The position numbers and the translations under genes were made by a program. From Acidimicrobiales bacterium (GTDB lineage Bacteria; Actinomycetota; Acidimicrobiia; Acidimicrobiales; VFJN01), in NCBI GenBank assembly GCA_035316325.1, contig DATHJB010000040.1, positions 1-64,000 on the forward strand: a DNA stretch of 64,000 bases, given 5' to 3'. The notes below the pieces were generated by a model, which was not told where the DNA came from, ran no database searches, and worked only from the letters and a program-made list of their open reading frames with translations. Positions 53,510-62,144 of the stretch are shown piece after piece. The stretch's first letter is position 1. Every line of letters starts with the position of its first letter.

Positions 53510-53977
53510 ATGCCGCGCCGCGCTGGTCCGACCGTGGAATCGGCGATCGCCGGCTTGGCGCGCTCGTTCGAGGTCGTCCTGGAGACCCAGGGGCTGACGA
53601 TCCAGAAGTACCGCACGCTCGCCTACCTGGCCGTCGAGCCGACCACGACGTCGGAGCTGGCGTACCGGCTCACCGTCCGCCCGCCGGTGGTGACCCGCCT
53701 CGTCGACGGCCTGGCGGAGCGCGGGCTCGTGGAGCGGCAGGTCGACGAGCGCGACCGGCGGCGTACCACCCTGGCCGTCACCCGGGCCGGCCGGCGCGCC
53801 CTGGCCGAGGCCAACGCGGCCATCCGGGAGCCCCTGGACCGCGTCGCCGCGCAGCTGCCCGAGCACGAGCGCGCGATCGCCGAGGAGGGCCTCATCCTGT
53901 GGAGCAAGGCCATGTTCCGGTACTGGCGGCTGACCCACCCAGGCGCACTTGACGCGGCGACTCCCTCGCAGGAATGA
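53510..53977 (+). CDS. MarR-family transcriptional regulator
   Basis: A 155-residue winged-helix regulator: recognition region TTSELAYRLTVRPPVVTRLV, the wing VERQVDERDRRRTTLAVTRAG, and dimerisation helices at both ends. The ATG at 53510 is chosen although its ribosome binding site is weak; GTG at 53471, right after the exporter stop, is an alternative. MarR proteins usually repress neighbouring genes and release DNA on binding phenolic or lipophilic ligands. Two matching 14-base sites, one two bases after its own stop codon, are probable targets. Confidence 0.9.
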   Translation: MPRRAGPTVESAIAGLARSFEVVLETQGLTIQKYRTLAYLAVEPTTTSELAYRLTVRPPVVTRLVDGLAERGLVERQVDERDRRRTTLAVTRAGRRALAEANAAIREPLDRVAAQLPEHERAIAEEGLILWSKAMFRYWRLTHPGALDAATPSQE

Positions 53978-53978
53978 T

Positions 53979-53992
53979 TAGCCAACGCTAAC
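53979..53992. promoter_or_regulatory. Predicted MarR operator TAGCC-AAC-GCTAAC
   Basis: TAGCCAACGCTAAC includes the perfect inverted repeat TTAGC-N4-GCTAA (53978-53991). It lies between the MarR gene and the double CaiB gene (ATG at 54009, ribosome binding site GGGGGAGAG). The position would let the regulator control the downstream catabolic genes. Confidence 0.6.
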
Positions 53993-54008
53993 GAATTCAG
54001 GGGGAGAG

Positions 54009-56354
54009 ATGGCCGGTGCCTTCGAGGGCTTGCGCGTACTCGAGCTGACCTGGGGGATCGCCGGCCCGATGGCGGGGATGATGCTGGCCGATCACGGTGC
54101 GGTCGTGACCCGCATCGAGCCGCCGGAGGATCCGTTCGCCGAGCACCCCGGGCACCGGGTGTGGAACCGGGGGAAGCGCAGCGCCGTCATCGACCTGCAC
54201 GATCCCGCCGGGCGGGAGGCCTTCCTCGCCCTCGCGGCTCGGGTCGACGTCGTGCTCGATTCGTTCCGTCCGGGTGTGACCGAGCGCCTCGGCATCGGGC
54301 ATGACGCGCTCTCCGCCCGCAACCCCCGTCTCGTCACCTGCTCCGTCACCGCCTACGGCGAGGGCAACGAGCACAGCGACCGGCCCGGCTACGAGGCGCT
54401 GGTCGCGGCGAGGACCGGGTCACAGTGGGCGCAGCGCGGCGGCATCATGTCGACCGGCGATCTCGGGTTGCCCGAGGTGGAGATCCCCGAGGGCGCGGAG
54501 CAGGCGGCGCGCCCCGACGGACCGATCTTCAGTGCCTCGCCGTGGATGAGCCTCAACGGCTTCTACCACGCCACCCTGGCCATCGCGGCGGCCCTCGTCG
54601 CCCGGGAGCGCACGGGCGTCGGCCAGCACATCGAGACATCGCTGCTGTCGCGCGCGGCGTTCGCTCCGACGAGCGGACGGAGCGGTGGCGCCGTCGGCGG
54701 CACCTGGATGAACCTGCGGGGCGCGCCCCGGGGGCTCTTCGAGTGCCAGGACGGCCGGTGGGTGCACCAGTGGCCGATCAAGCCGCTGTCGGTCATCCAG
54801 GCGGCTGAGCACGATCGGCTCGAGGCGGCACCGGCACCGGAGTACGAGCACCGCCGCGTCGACCCGGCCCGCATCGGCATGGAGCCCGAGAACATCGTCG
54901 TCCTGTTCCACTACCTGCCCCTGATGCAGGCCGCGTTCAAGAGGTTCCCGGCCGAGGCCTGGCGCCGGTGGGCCGAGCGGGTGAAGGAGGGCGTGCAGAT
55001 CGTCCGGTCACCGGAGGAGGCCCTGTCCGACCCTCTGCTGCTCGAGGACGGGAGCATCGTCGAGGTGCCGGACCACGAGCTCGGCCGCATCCGGCACCTC
55101 GGCGTGATCACGGAGCTGAGCGCGTCGCCCGGTCGTGTGCGGGGCCCCGCGCCCCGGCGGGGCGAGCACACCGACGTGGTCCTCGACGAGGCGGCGGCGT
55201 CGACGCCGACGCCGGCCGTGACATCACGGGCCGCCGCGCCGAGGTCGGCGGGCCCGCTGGATGGGGTCCGAGTCCTCGACATCGGCCTTGCCCTGGCCGG
55301 GCCCTACGGCTCGTCGTTGCTCGCCGACCTCGGCGCCGACGTGATGAAGGTCATGGCGCCGTGGGACGGGCCCTGGATGGACACCGGCATCGGCCAGATG
55401 GCCAACCGGGGCAAGCGCGGTGTGCTCCTCCACCTCGGCAAGCCGCAGGGGCTGGCCGCCTTCCACAAGCTGGTCGAGACGGCCGACGTCGTGACCCACA
55501 ACATGCGGTGGGGCGTCGCCGAGCGGCTCGGCGTCGGCTACGACGACCTCCGCGCGCTCAACCCCTCGATCGTCTACTGCGCCAGCCGGGGGTTCGACCG
55601 CGACCGGTCCGCCCGCAACATCCCCGGCACCGACCAGTCGGGATCGGCTCTGGCCGGCCAGGAGTGGGAGGACGGCGGCTGCTCGCGGGGCGGCCGGCCG
55701 TTCTTCGGCACGTCGATGGGCGATCTCGGCAACGGCTTCCTCGTGGCGATCGGGATCCTCCAGGCGCTCTACCACCGCGAGCGCACCGGCGAGGGCCAGG
55801 AGGTCGGCTGCTCGATCCTCGGCGCCTGCCTGGCCACGTCGTCGGGGACGTACGCCTTCCCCGACGGCTCGGGCCCCGACCGTCCCCGGCTCGACGCCAT
55901 GCAGCTCGGGCTCGACGCGCTGTACCGCCTGTACGAGACGGAGGAGGGCTGGATCTGCCTCGCCGCCGTGACCCAGGACCACTGGCGGCGCCTCTGCGAC
56001 GCGATCGGCCGGGTCGACCTCGTCGCCGACGCCCGGTTCACCGACGCCGCCGCTCGCGGGGCCAACGACGACGAGCTCGCCAGGTTGCTCGAGGCGACGT
56101 TCGCCGGCCGCCGCGCCGAGGACTGGTTCGCCGCCCTCGACGGCGCTGGGGTCCCGGTCGAGATCTCGGCTCCTGGCCTCGTCACCGCCCCGGCCGACAC
56201 GCCGTTCGTGGCCTTCTCGGCCACACCGGCCAGCGTGCCCGGAGAGGCTCCCACGCTCGGCGAGCACACCGGCGAGATCCTCGCCGAGCTGGACCTTCCC
56301 GAGGACGTCGTCGCCGCCGTCCACGACGAGTGCGCAGACCGCGCTCGGGCCTGA
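54009..56354 (+). CDS. Double CaiB/BaiF CoA-transferase (two fused domains)
   Basis: A 781-residue protein with two tandem family III CoA-transferase units joined by an Ala/Pro/Thr linker near residue 400. Unit 1 begins GLRVLELTWGIAGPMAGMML, unit 2 GVRVLDIGLALAGPYGSSLL; both have the NRGKRSAV/NRGKRGVL motif. Unit 2 keeps the expected catalytic Asp (SMGDLGNGFLVAIGIL), whereas the equivalent stretch of unit 1 (SASPWMSLNGFYHATLAI) has none, so unit 1 is probably non-catalytic. CaiB enzymes are interlinked dimers, so the fusion may be a built-in heterodimer. GGGGGAGAG precedes the ATG. It opens the catabolic operon under the MarR site. Confidence 0.92.
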   Translation: MAGAFEGLRVLELTWGIAGPMAGMMLADHGAVVTRIEPPEDPFAEHPGHRVWNRGKRSAVIDLHDPAGREAFLALAARVDVVLDSFRPGVTERLGIGHDALSARNPRLVTCSVTAYGEGNEHSDRPGYEALVAARTGSQWAQRGGIMSTGDLGLPEVEIPEGAEQAARPDGPIFSASPWMSLNGFYHATLAIAAALVARERTGVGQHIETSLLSRAAFAPTSGRSGGAVGGTWMNLRGAPRGLFECQDGRWVHQWPIKPLSVIQAAEHDRLEAAPAPEYEHRRVDPARIGMEPENIVVLFHYLPLMQAAFKRFPAEAWRRWAERVKEGVQIVRSPEEALSDPLLLEDGSIVEVPDHELGRIRHLGVITELSASPGRVRGPAPRRGEHTDVVLDEAAASTPTPAVTSRAAAPRSAGPLDGVRVLDIGLALAGPYGSSLLADLGADVMKVMAPWDGPWMDTGIGQMANRGKRGVLLHLGKPQGLAAFHKLVETADVVTHNMRWGVAERLGVGYDDLRALNPSIVYCASRGFDRDRSARNIPGTDQSGSALAGQEWEDGGCSRGGRPFFGTSMGDLGNGFLVAIGILQALYHRERTGEGQEVGCSILGACLATSSGTYAFPDGSGPDRPRLDAMQLGLDALYRLYETEEGWICLAAVTQDHWRRLCDAIGRVDLVADARFTDAAARGANDDELARLLEATFAGRRAEDWFAALDGAGVPVEISAPGLVTAPADTPFVAFSATPASVPGEAPTLGEHTGEILAELDLPEDVVAAVHDECADRARA

Positions 56355-56380
56355 ACCCACGACCGGAACGAAGAGAGACC

Positions 56381-57460
56381 ATGGAACAGCGACTCATCTC
56401 CGCCGACTCGCACGTGCGCATCACCGAGGACTGGGTGAAGGAGCGGCTGCCGTCGAGCGCCCTCGAGTCCTACGAGGCGGCGGTCAGGACGCTCGACGAC
56501 TTCGAGCTCGAGCAGCGCGGCGGACACCGCCAGAGCCTCGAGGACTTCGGCGACCTCGCACCGGGCGCCACGGATCCCGGCTACTGGGACCCCCACGCCC
56601 GACTCGCGGCCATGGACCGCGACGGCGTGTACGCCGAGGTGCTCTACTCCGAGCTCAGCGCCTTCCGTCAGTTCCACCACGCCGGTGAGCACTGGAAGGA
56701 GGTGGCGCGCGCGTTCAACGACGCCCTCACCGACTTCGTCGCGGTCGAACCCGACCGCCTCGTCGCGAGCTACCAGCTCCCGATCATCGACATCGACCAC
56801 GCCGTGGACGAGGTGCGCCGCCTCGCCGACCTCGGCGCCCGTTCGGTGCAGCTGCCCAACTACCCGACCGAGCTCGGCTTCCCGCCCTACCACGAGCCCA
56901 CCTACGACCCCCTGTGGGCGGCGCTGTCGGAGACCAGCCTCACGATCAGCCAGCACCTGGGTCTGAAGAACACCCTCTTCGACGTCTACCGCTCCGACCC
57001 GACTCCCTACAAGAGCATCTTCACCTCGCTGCCGGGGCTGATGATCGTCGAGAACCTGTCGTTCTGGCTCATGACCGGCCTGCTCGAGCGGTTCCCGAAG
57101 CTGCGGGTCGTGTTCGTGGAGCCCGCCTTCCACATCTTCGTGATGTGGCTCCGCATGCTCGACGCGCAGTGGCGCCGCGGCCGGGAGCACATGTTCCCCG
57201 GCGTCACGAAGCCGCCGTCCGAGACCTTCCGCGCCCAGATGTACCTGACCTTCATCGGTGGCGACGCCGCGAGCCTCGCCCAGCGCCACGACGTCGGCGT
57301 GGAGAACATCATGTGGTCGACGGACTTCCCCCACCCGGCCTCGACCTGGCCGAACTCGAGCACGGTGGTCGAGGAGCTCTTCGCCGACATCCCCCCCGAC
57401 GAGCGGCAGCTGATCGTCGCCGGCAACGCCGCCCGGGTCTACGGGCTGTCGGCTGCATGA
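56381..57460 (+). CDS. Amidohydrolase_2-family protein (metal-dependent hydrolase/decarboxylase)
   Basis: A 359-residue TIM-barrel protein of the group near ACMSD/2,3-dihydroxybenzoate decarboxylase. Near the N-terminus D9-x-H11 (ISADSHVRI) replaces HxH; other metal positions are the His of TISQHLGLKN and the Asp of STDFPHPAS. FVEPAF occupies the place where these enzymes usually have HxG. Members in CoA-type gene clusters are common but rarely characterised. Its stop overlaps the next gene (ATGA). The exact reaction cannot be stated. Confidence 0.85.
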   Translation: MEQRLISADSHVRITEDWVKERLPSSALESYEAAVRTLDDFELEQRGGHRQSLEDFGDLAPGATDPGYWDPHARLAAMDRDGVYAEVLYSELSAFRQFHHAGEHWKEVARAFNDALTDFVAVEPDRLVASYQLPIIDIDHAVDEVRRLADLGARSVQLPNYPTELGFPPYHEPTYDPLWAALSETSLTISQHLGLKNTLFDVYRSDPTPYKSIFTSLPGLMIVENLSFWLMTGLLERFPKLRVVFVEPAFHIFVMWLRMLDAQWRRGREHMFPGVTKPPSETFRAQMYLTFIGGDAASLAQRHDVGVENIMWSTDFPHPASTWPNSSTVVEELFADIPPDERQLIVAGNAARVYGLSAA

Positions 57461-57882
57461 CGACCGCCGGCACCACACCACGGCGCCCCACGCCGGTGCT
57501 CACCGCCGACAACGCCTTCTACTGGGAGGGCGCGGGGCAGGGCCGGCTGCTCATCCAGGCGTGTGGCGCGTGTGGCGAGCTGTGCCATCCGCCGTCGCCG
57601 CTGTGCCCGGTGTGCCACAGCGCCGACCGCGTGGCACGGGAGATGTCCGGTCGCGGTCGGGTGGCGAGCTTCGTCATCGTGCACCACCCGCCGAGCCCGT
57701 GGTTCGAGCTACCGATAGCCGTGGCCACCATCGAGCTGGAGGAGGGGCCGGAGGTGACGTCCAACGTCTGCGAGGTCCCTGTCGAGGAGATCGACCTCGG
57801 CATGGAGGTCGACGTGTTCTTCGCGCCCACCGACGACGACGGCGTCGGCGTGCCGCTGTTCCGACCGGCGGGGCCCCGTTGA
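57457..57882 (+). CDS. DUF35/OB-fold zinc-ribbon protein, thiolase partner
   Basis: A 141-residue protein with an N-terminal helix (AFYWEGAGQGRLLIQ), a Cys4 rubredoxin-like zinc ribbon (CGACG ... CPVCH) and a C-terminal OB fold (GRGRVASFVIVHHPP). DUF35 proteins bind thiolase-like partners and help present acyl-CoA. In steroid side-chain catabolism such a pair (ChsH2-DUF35 and Ltp2) is a retro-aldolase. The gene is coupled by overlap to both neighbours, supporting complex formation with the following thiolase-like protein. Confidence 0.9.
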   Translation: MTTAGTTPRRPTPVLTADNAFYWEGAGQGRLLIQACGACGELCHPPSPLCPVCHSADRVAREMSGRGRVASFVIVHHPPSPWFELPIAVATIELEEGPEVTSNVCEVPVEEIDLGMEVDVFFAPTDDDGVGVPLFRPAGPR

Positions 57883-58988
57883 TGCGCGGCGTCGCCGCGG
57901 TCGCCGGCATCGGGCAGACGGAGTTCTCGAAGGACTCCGGTCGCAGCGAGCTGCAGCTGGCGGCGGAGGCCAGCCTCGCCGCGCTGGCCGATGCCGGGCT
58001 CACCGTCGACGACGTCGACGGCATGGTCACGTTCACCATCGACCCGACCGACGACGTCGAGCTCATGCGGGTGCTGGGCGTGCGCGACCTCTCCTACACC
58101 GTTCGTCTCCCGCACGGCGGCGGCGGCTCGGGCGCCACCACCTTCGCCGCCGCCATGGCGGTGGCGACCGGAGCCGCGGACAACGTGCTGATCTACCGGG
58201 CGCTCAACGCCCGGTCGGGCCGGCGCTTCGGCGGCGCCCGCGACCCGCGGTCCTCGCCGGCGACGGGCACGGGGTGGAGCTTCGCGAACTGGGCGGCGCC
58301 CTACGGGGCCCTGAGCCCGGCCGCGGTCCTCTCGCTGCAGCTGCTGCCGTTCATGCGGGCCCACGGCCTCACCAACGAAGACTTCGGCCGCTACGTCGTC
58401 GGCATCCGGGACTTCGCCGCCACCAACCCCGACTCGTGGTTCCACCGCCAGCCCGTCACGCTCGCCGACCACCAGGCGTCGCGATGGATCGTCGAGCCCA
58501 TCCTGCGGTTGTTCGACTGCTGCCAGGAGAGCGACGGCGGCGTGGCGCTCGTGGTCACCAGCGTCGAGCGGGCCCGGGACCTCCGCCAGCCGCCCGCCGT
58601 CGTGCTCGGAGCGGTGCAGGGTGCCGGCCAGGGCGGTGACAGCACCGGTCGCGTCTACGCCATGGCCGGCGTCGGTCCCGAGGACATCGACGCGGCGATG
58701 ATCTACGACGCCTTCTCACCCCACGTGTTCCGGGGTCTCGAGTCGCTCGGGTTCTGTGGGCCGGGGGAGGCGAAGGACTACGTTGCCAGCGGCAGCATCG
58801 CCCGCGGCGGGGCCATGCCGGTCAACACGAACGGCGGCCTCATCGGAGAGGCGTACATCCACGGGATGAACCTGCTCACCGAGGCCGTCCGGCAGGTCCG
58901 GGGGACCGCGGTCAACCAGGTGGAAGGTGCCACCCACGTGCTCATGTCGTCCGGCGTCAACACCTGCATCCTCGGTCGAGACGGCTGA
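57882..58988 (+). CDS. Thiolase-like (SCPx/Ltp2-type) protein
   Basis: A 368-residue thiolase-superfamily protein of the lipid-transfer-protein type: VAGIGQTEFSKDSGRSELQL at the N-terminus, the central HGGGGSGATTFAAAMAVATG, DCCQESDGGVALVV, and the C-terminal VNTNGGLIGEAYIHGMN. The nucleophilic Cys of true thiolases is replaced in the central motif (GGGGSG with no Cys), as in the Ltp2 aldolases, so carbon-carbon cleavage of a beta-hydroxyacyl-CoA rather than thiolysis is likely. Its start shares one base with the DUF35 stop codon. Confidence 0.88.
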   Translation: MRGVAAVAGIGQTEFSKDSGRSELQLAAEASLAALADAGLTVDDVDGMVTFTIDPTDDVELMRVLGVRDLSYTVRLPHGGGGSGATTFAAAMAVATGAADNVLIYRALNARSGRRFGGARDPRSSPATGTGWSFANWAAPYGALSPAAVLSLQLLPFMRAHGLTNEDFGRYVVGIRDFAATNPDSWFHRQPVTLADHQASRWIVEPILRLFDCCQESDGGVALVVTSVERARDLRQPPAVVLGAVQGAGQGGDSTGRVYAMAGVGPEDIDAAMIYDAFSPHVFRGLESLGFCGPGEAKDYVASGSIARGGAMPVNTNGGLIGEAYIHGMNLLTEAVRQVRGTAVNQVEGATHVLMSSGVNTCILGRDG

Positions 58989-59002
58989 CAGGAGGAGGAG
59001 CC

Positions 59003-59989
59003 TTGTACGCCCTGCGCTTCGACCTGCGCACCCCGGACCACTCCCGCGCGGCGGCGTCGTACGCGGCGGCGCTCGACATGGCCGCCTGGGGAGAGCGCAA
59101 CGGCTGCGTCGCCGTCACCGTCTCCGAGCACCACGGCTCGGCGGACGGCTACCTCCCGTCACCGCTGCTCGTCGCCGCCGCCATCGCGGCGCGGACGAGC
59201 TCGCTGCGGATCCGTGTCGCCGCGCTGCTCCTGCCGCTCCACGACCCGGTCCGCGTCGCCGAGGACATCGCGGTGCTCGACCGGATCAGCGGCGGCCGGG
59301 TCTCGTACGTGATGGGCCTCGGGTATCGCCGCGAGGAGTACGACCTCTACGGCGTTCCGTGGGAAGGCAGAGGCGAGCGCTTCGAGGAGCACCTCGGCGT
59401 GCTGCTCACGGCACTGCGTGACGGCGCCGTCGACGTCGCCGGGAGGCGCGGCGACGTCACTCCGCCCGTCGATGATGCGACGCGGCTGGTGGCGTGCGGC
59501 GGCCGGACGAAGAGGGCGGCCCGGCGGGCGGCGCGCCTCGGGCTCGACTTCGTGGCCCAGACCCACGACGTGTCGCTCGAGGAGGCGTACCGATCGGCTG
59601 CCGCCGAGCACGGTGTCGAGCCCGGCACCGTCGTGCTGCCCAGCGGCGACACGCCGTACGCCCTGTTCGTCGCCGACGACGTCGACCGCGCCTGGGCGGA
59701 GCTCGGGCCCCACCTCCTGCACGACGCCACGACGTACGCGTCGTGGAACCCGGGCGATCGGACGCTGTCGTTGTCGCCGGCCTCGACGGTCGACGAGCTC
59801 CGCGACGCCGGAGGCTCGCACCGGATCGTCGACGTCGCCGGCGCCGTCGAGCTGCTCCGTCGCGACGGCTACCTGGCCCTGCACCCGCTGTGTGGCGGCA
59901 TCCCACCCGACGTGGCCTGGCCGTACGTCGAACGGGTCGCCACCGAGGTGCTTCCCGCCGTGGCGGAGAGATCGGAGGAAGCGATATGA
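59003..59989 (+). CDS. Luciferase-like flavin monooxygenase
   Basis: A 328-residue F420- or FMN-dependent TIM-barrel protein of the luciferase-like family: VTVSEHHGSADGYLPSPLLV, IRVAALLLPLHDPVRVAEDI and LDRISGGRVSYVMGLGYRRE are family hallmarks. The start is TTG at 59003 with a strong GGAGGAG; no ATG/GTG fits better. In actinobacteria many such proteins use F420. It may hydroxylate the cluster substrate or oxidise an alcohol. Confidence 0.9.
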   Translation: MYALRFDLRTPDHSRAAASYAAALDMAAWGERNGCVAVTVSEHHGSADGYLPSPLLVAAAIAARTSSLRIRVAALLLPLHDPVRVAEDIAVLDRISGGRVSYVMGLGYRREEYDLYGVPWEGRGERFEEHLGVLLTALRDGAVDVAGRRGDVTPPVDDATRLVACGGRTKRAARRAARLGLDFVAQTHDVSLEEAYRSAAAEHGVEPGTVVLPSGDTPYALFVADDVDRAWAELGPHLLHDATTYASWNPGDRTLSLSPASTVDELRDAGGSHRIVDVAGAVELLRRDGYLALHPLCGGIPPDVAWPYVERVATEVLPAVAERSEEAI

Positions 59990-60813
59990 GGGTCAGGCGT
60001 CTGAACCGCGTCGAGCTGCTGCTGCCCGGCGAGGACATCCCCGCTGCCGCGAGGGCATTCAACGACCTCCTCGGCGGGCACCTTCCGCCTCCCGAGGAGG
60101 TGCCGGGCCAGCAGGTCGTGACCACGGCCGACTATGCGCTCGGCATCGAGCTCTACGGCCCGAGCAGCCCCGCCAGCCCACGGAGCTCGTCGTTCGACGA
60201 CAAGCCGCGGCGCGGCGCCGTCGGCCCCCTGGTCTGGGAGGTCGACGACCTCGACGCCGCCAAGGCGGAGGTCGTGGCGAAGGGACATCGGATCCGGTTC
60301 GAGTTCGGTGCGCCGGGCGTCCGCCAGCTGCACCTCGACGCCGACCAGCTCTTCGGCTACGGCGTGACGTTCACGGAACGTCGCAGCGAGGGAGTGGGCG
60401 AGGCCCCGACCCACGTGCGCCGCTTCCAGCGGGTCGAGCTGCTGGTCGCGGGCAGCGACATCGACGCGGCCCGCGACGCCTTCAACGACGTCCTGGGCGC
60501 CGACATCCCGCCGGTCCAACGGCTCGACGACGTGGACGTCCTCACGACGTGGGACCTCGCCGTCGGCATCGAGCTCTTCGGCCCGGCCAGCCCGACCAGT
60601 CGCGTCCAGCCGCACGTCGAGCGGAAGGGCCGTGGCGCCATCGGGCCGCTCGTGTGGGAGGTCGACGACCTCGACGCCGCGACGGCCCGGGCGGTGGAGG
60701 CGGGGTACCGGGTGCAGTACGAGTTCGGTGAGCCCGGCCACCGCCAGGTTCACTTCGACGACGCGCAGCTGTTCGGCTACGGCGTCACGTTCACAGAGCG
60801 ACACGCCGGATGA
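59986..60813 (+). CDS. Internally duplicated VOC/glyoxalase-like protein
   Basis: A 275-residue protein of two nearly identical halves of about 137 residues. Both contain RVELL at the start, GPLVWEVDDLDAA in the middle and LFGYGVTFTER at the end. The usual VOC metal ligands are not obvious: His residues at equivalent places are few (LHLDADQ / VHFDDAQ). It could be a binding or isomerase-type member. CGGAGGA precedes the ATG, which overlaps the monooxygenase stop (ATGA). Confidence 0.82.
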   Translation: MRVRRLNRVELLLPGEDIPAAARAFNDLLGGHLPPPEEVPGQQVVTTADYALGIELYGPSSPASPRSSSFDDKPRRGAVGPLVWEVDDLDAAKAEVVAKGHRIRFEFGAPGVRQLHLDADQLFGYGVTFTERRSEGVGEAPTHVRRFQRVELLVAGSDIDAARDAFNDVLGADIPPVQRLDDVDVLTTWDLAVGIELFGPASPTSRVQPHVERKGRGAIGPLVWEVDDLDAATARAVEAGYRVQYEFGEPGHRQVHFDDAQLFGYGVTFTERHAG

Positions 60814-60823
60814 GGGGAGCAGG

Positions 60824-62044
60824 ATGACCCGATCGAGCTCGACCGATTCGCATGTGTACTGGGATCCCTACGACGAGGCGCTCGACGACGACCCGTATCC
60901 GGTGTGGAAGCGCATGCGCGACGAGGCCCCGGTGTACCGCAACGACACGCTCGACTTCTGGGCGCTGAGCCGGTTCGACGACATCGAGGTGGCCCACAAG
61001 GACACCGCCACGTTCAGCTCGGCCCGGGGCACGGTGCTGGAGCGGATGGGCCCCGAATCCGAGGGCTCGGGGATGATGATCTTCGTCGACCCGCCCGACC
61101 ACACGGAGCTCCGGGCGCTGGTGTCGAGGGCGTTCACACCTCGCCGGGTGAGCGCCATCGAGGACCGTGTGCGCGCGATCTGCGCCGAGCTGCTCGACCC
61201 CCACGTCCGCGGCACCGGGTTCGACTACGTCCAGGACTTCGCCACCCAGCTGCCCTCGCGGGTGATCTCCTCGCTCGTGGGCCTGCCGCCCGAGGACCAG
61301 GAGCCGACACGCCGGCTCGTCGACGGCATGTTCCACATCGAGCCCGGCGTCGGAATGGTCAACGACACGAGCGCGACGGCGGCGCTCGAGCTGATCGTGT
61401 ACCTCGGCGATCTCGTCACCAGGCGGGCCGCCGACCCCCAGGACGATCTGGTCAGCGCGCTGGTCCAGGCCGAGGTGACCGACGAGGACGGCACCCGTCG
61501 CCGGCTCACGCCGGACGAGTGCACGAGCTTCACCCTGCTGCTCTACACCGCGGGCACCGAGACGGTGGCCAAGCTGCTCGGCAACGCGGCCGTCGTGCTC
61601 GCCGGCCACCCCGACCAACGCGCCGACCTCGTGAGGGAGGCCGAGGCGATCCCGAACGCGGTCGAGGAGCTGCTGAGGTTCGAGCCGCCCTCGCCGGTGA
61701 ACGGCCGCTGGACCGCACGTGACGTCGAGCTCCACGGTGTCGTGATCCCGAAGGGTTCCAAGGTGCTGTTGCTCACCGGCAGCGCGGGGCGCGACGAGCG
61801 TGCCTTCGCCGACCCCGACCGGTTCGACATCCGCCGGTCGATGCGCCACCACCTGACGTTCGGCTACGGGATCCACTTCTGCATCGGCGCCGCCCTCGCC
61901 CGCCTCGAGGGCCGCATCGCCCTCGAGGAGACGTTGCGCCGGTTCCCGGAGTGGGCCGTCGACCCCGCCGGCGTCGAACGCGTCCACACCAGCACCGTGC
62001 GCGGCTACCGCCGCGTGCCGATCCGCCTCCCCATCAGCCCGTGA
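60824..62044 (+). CDS. Cytochrome P450 (right cluster)
   Basis: A 406-residue soluble P450: helix C region DPPDHTELRALVSRAFTP, I-helix LYTAGTETVAKLL, ExxR in EELLRFEPPSP, haem loop TFGYGIHFCIGAALAR with Cys353. GGGGAGCAGG precedes the ATG. It is the last gene of the MarR-linked run, 10 bases after the VOC gene. It is only distantly similar to the P450 at 40838. No redox partner gene was seen. Confidence 0.94.
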   Translation: MTRSSSTDSHVYWDPYDEALDDDPYPVWKRMRDEAPVYRNDTLDFWALSRFDDIEVAHKDTATFSSARGTVLERMGPESEGSGMMIFVDPPDHTELRALVSRAFTPRRVSAIEDRVRAICAELLDPHVRGTGFDYVQDFATQLPSRVISSLVGLPPEDQEPTRRLVDGMFHIEPGVGMVNDTSATAALELIVYLGDLVTRRAADPQDDLVSALVQAEVTDEDGTRRRLTPDECTSFTLLLYTAGTETVAKLLGNAAVVLAGHPDQRADLVREAEAIPNAVEELLRFEPPSPVNGRWTARDVELHGVVIPKGSKVLLLTGSAGRDERAFADPDRFDIRRSMRHHLTFGYGIHFCIGAALARLEGRIALEETLRRFPEWAVDPAGVERVHTSTVRGYRRVPIRLPISP

Positions 62045-62144
62045 TCGCCCGGCCTCGAGGAGTCTGAACGTCGACCACCCGGGGTAGGGAAGCCGGTTGA
62101 CTACGTGAGCGCTGCGTCATACCGGGGACAGGGGGGAGGCGGGC

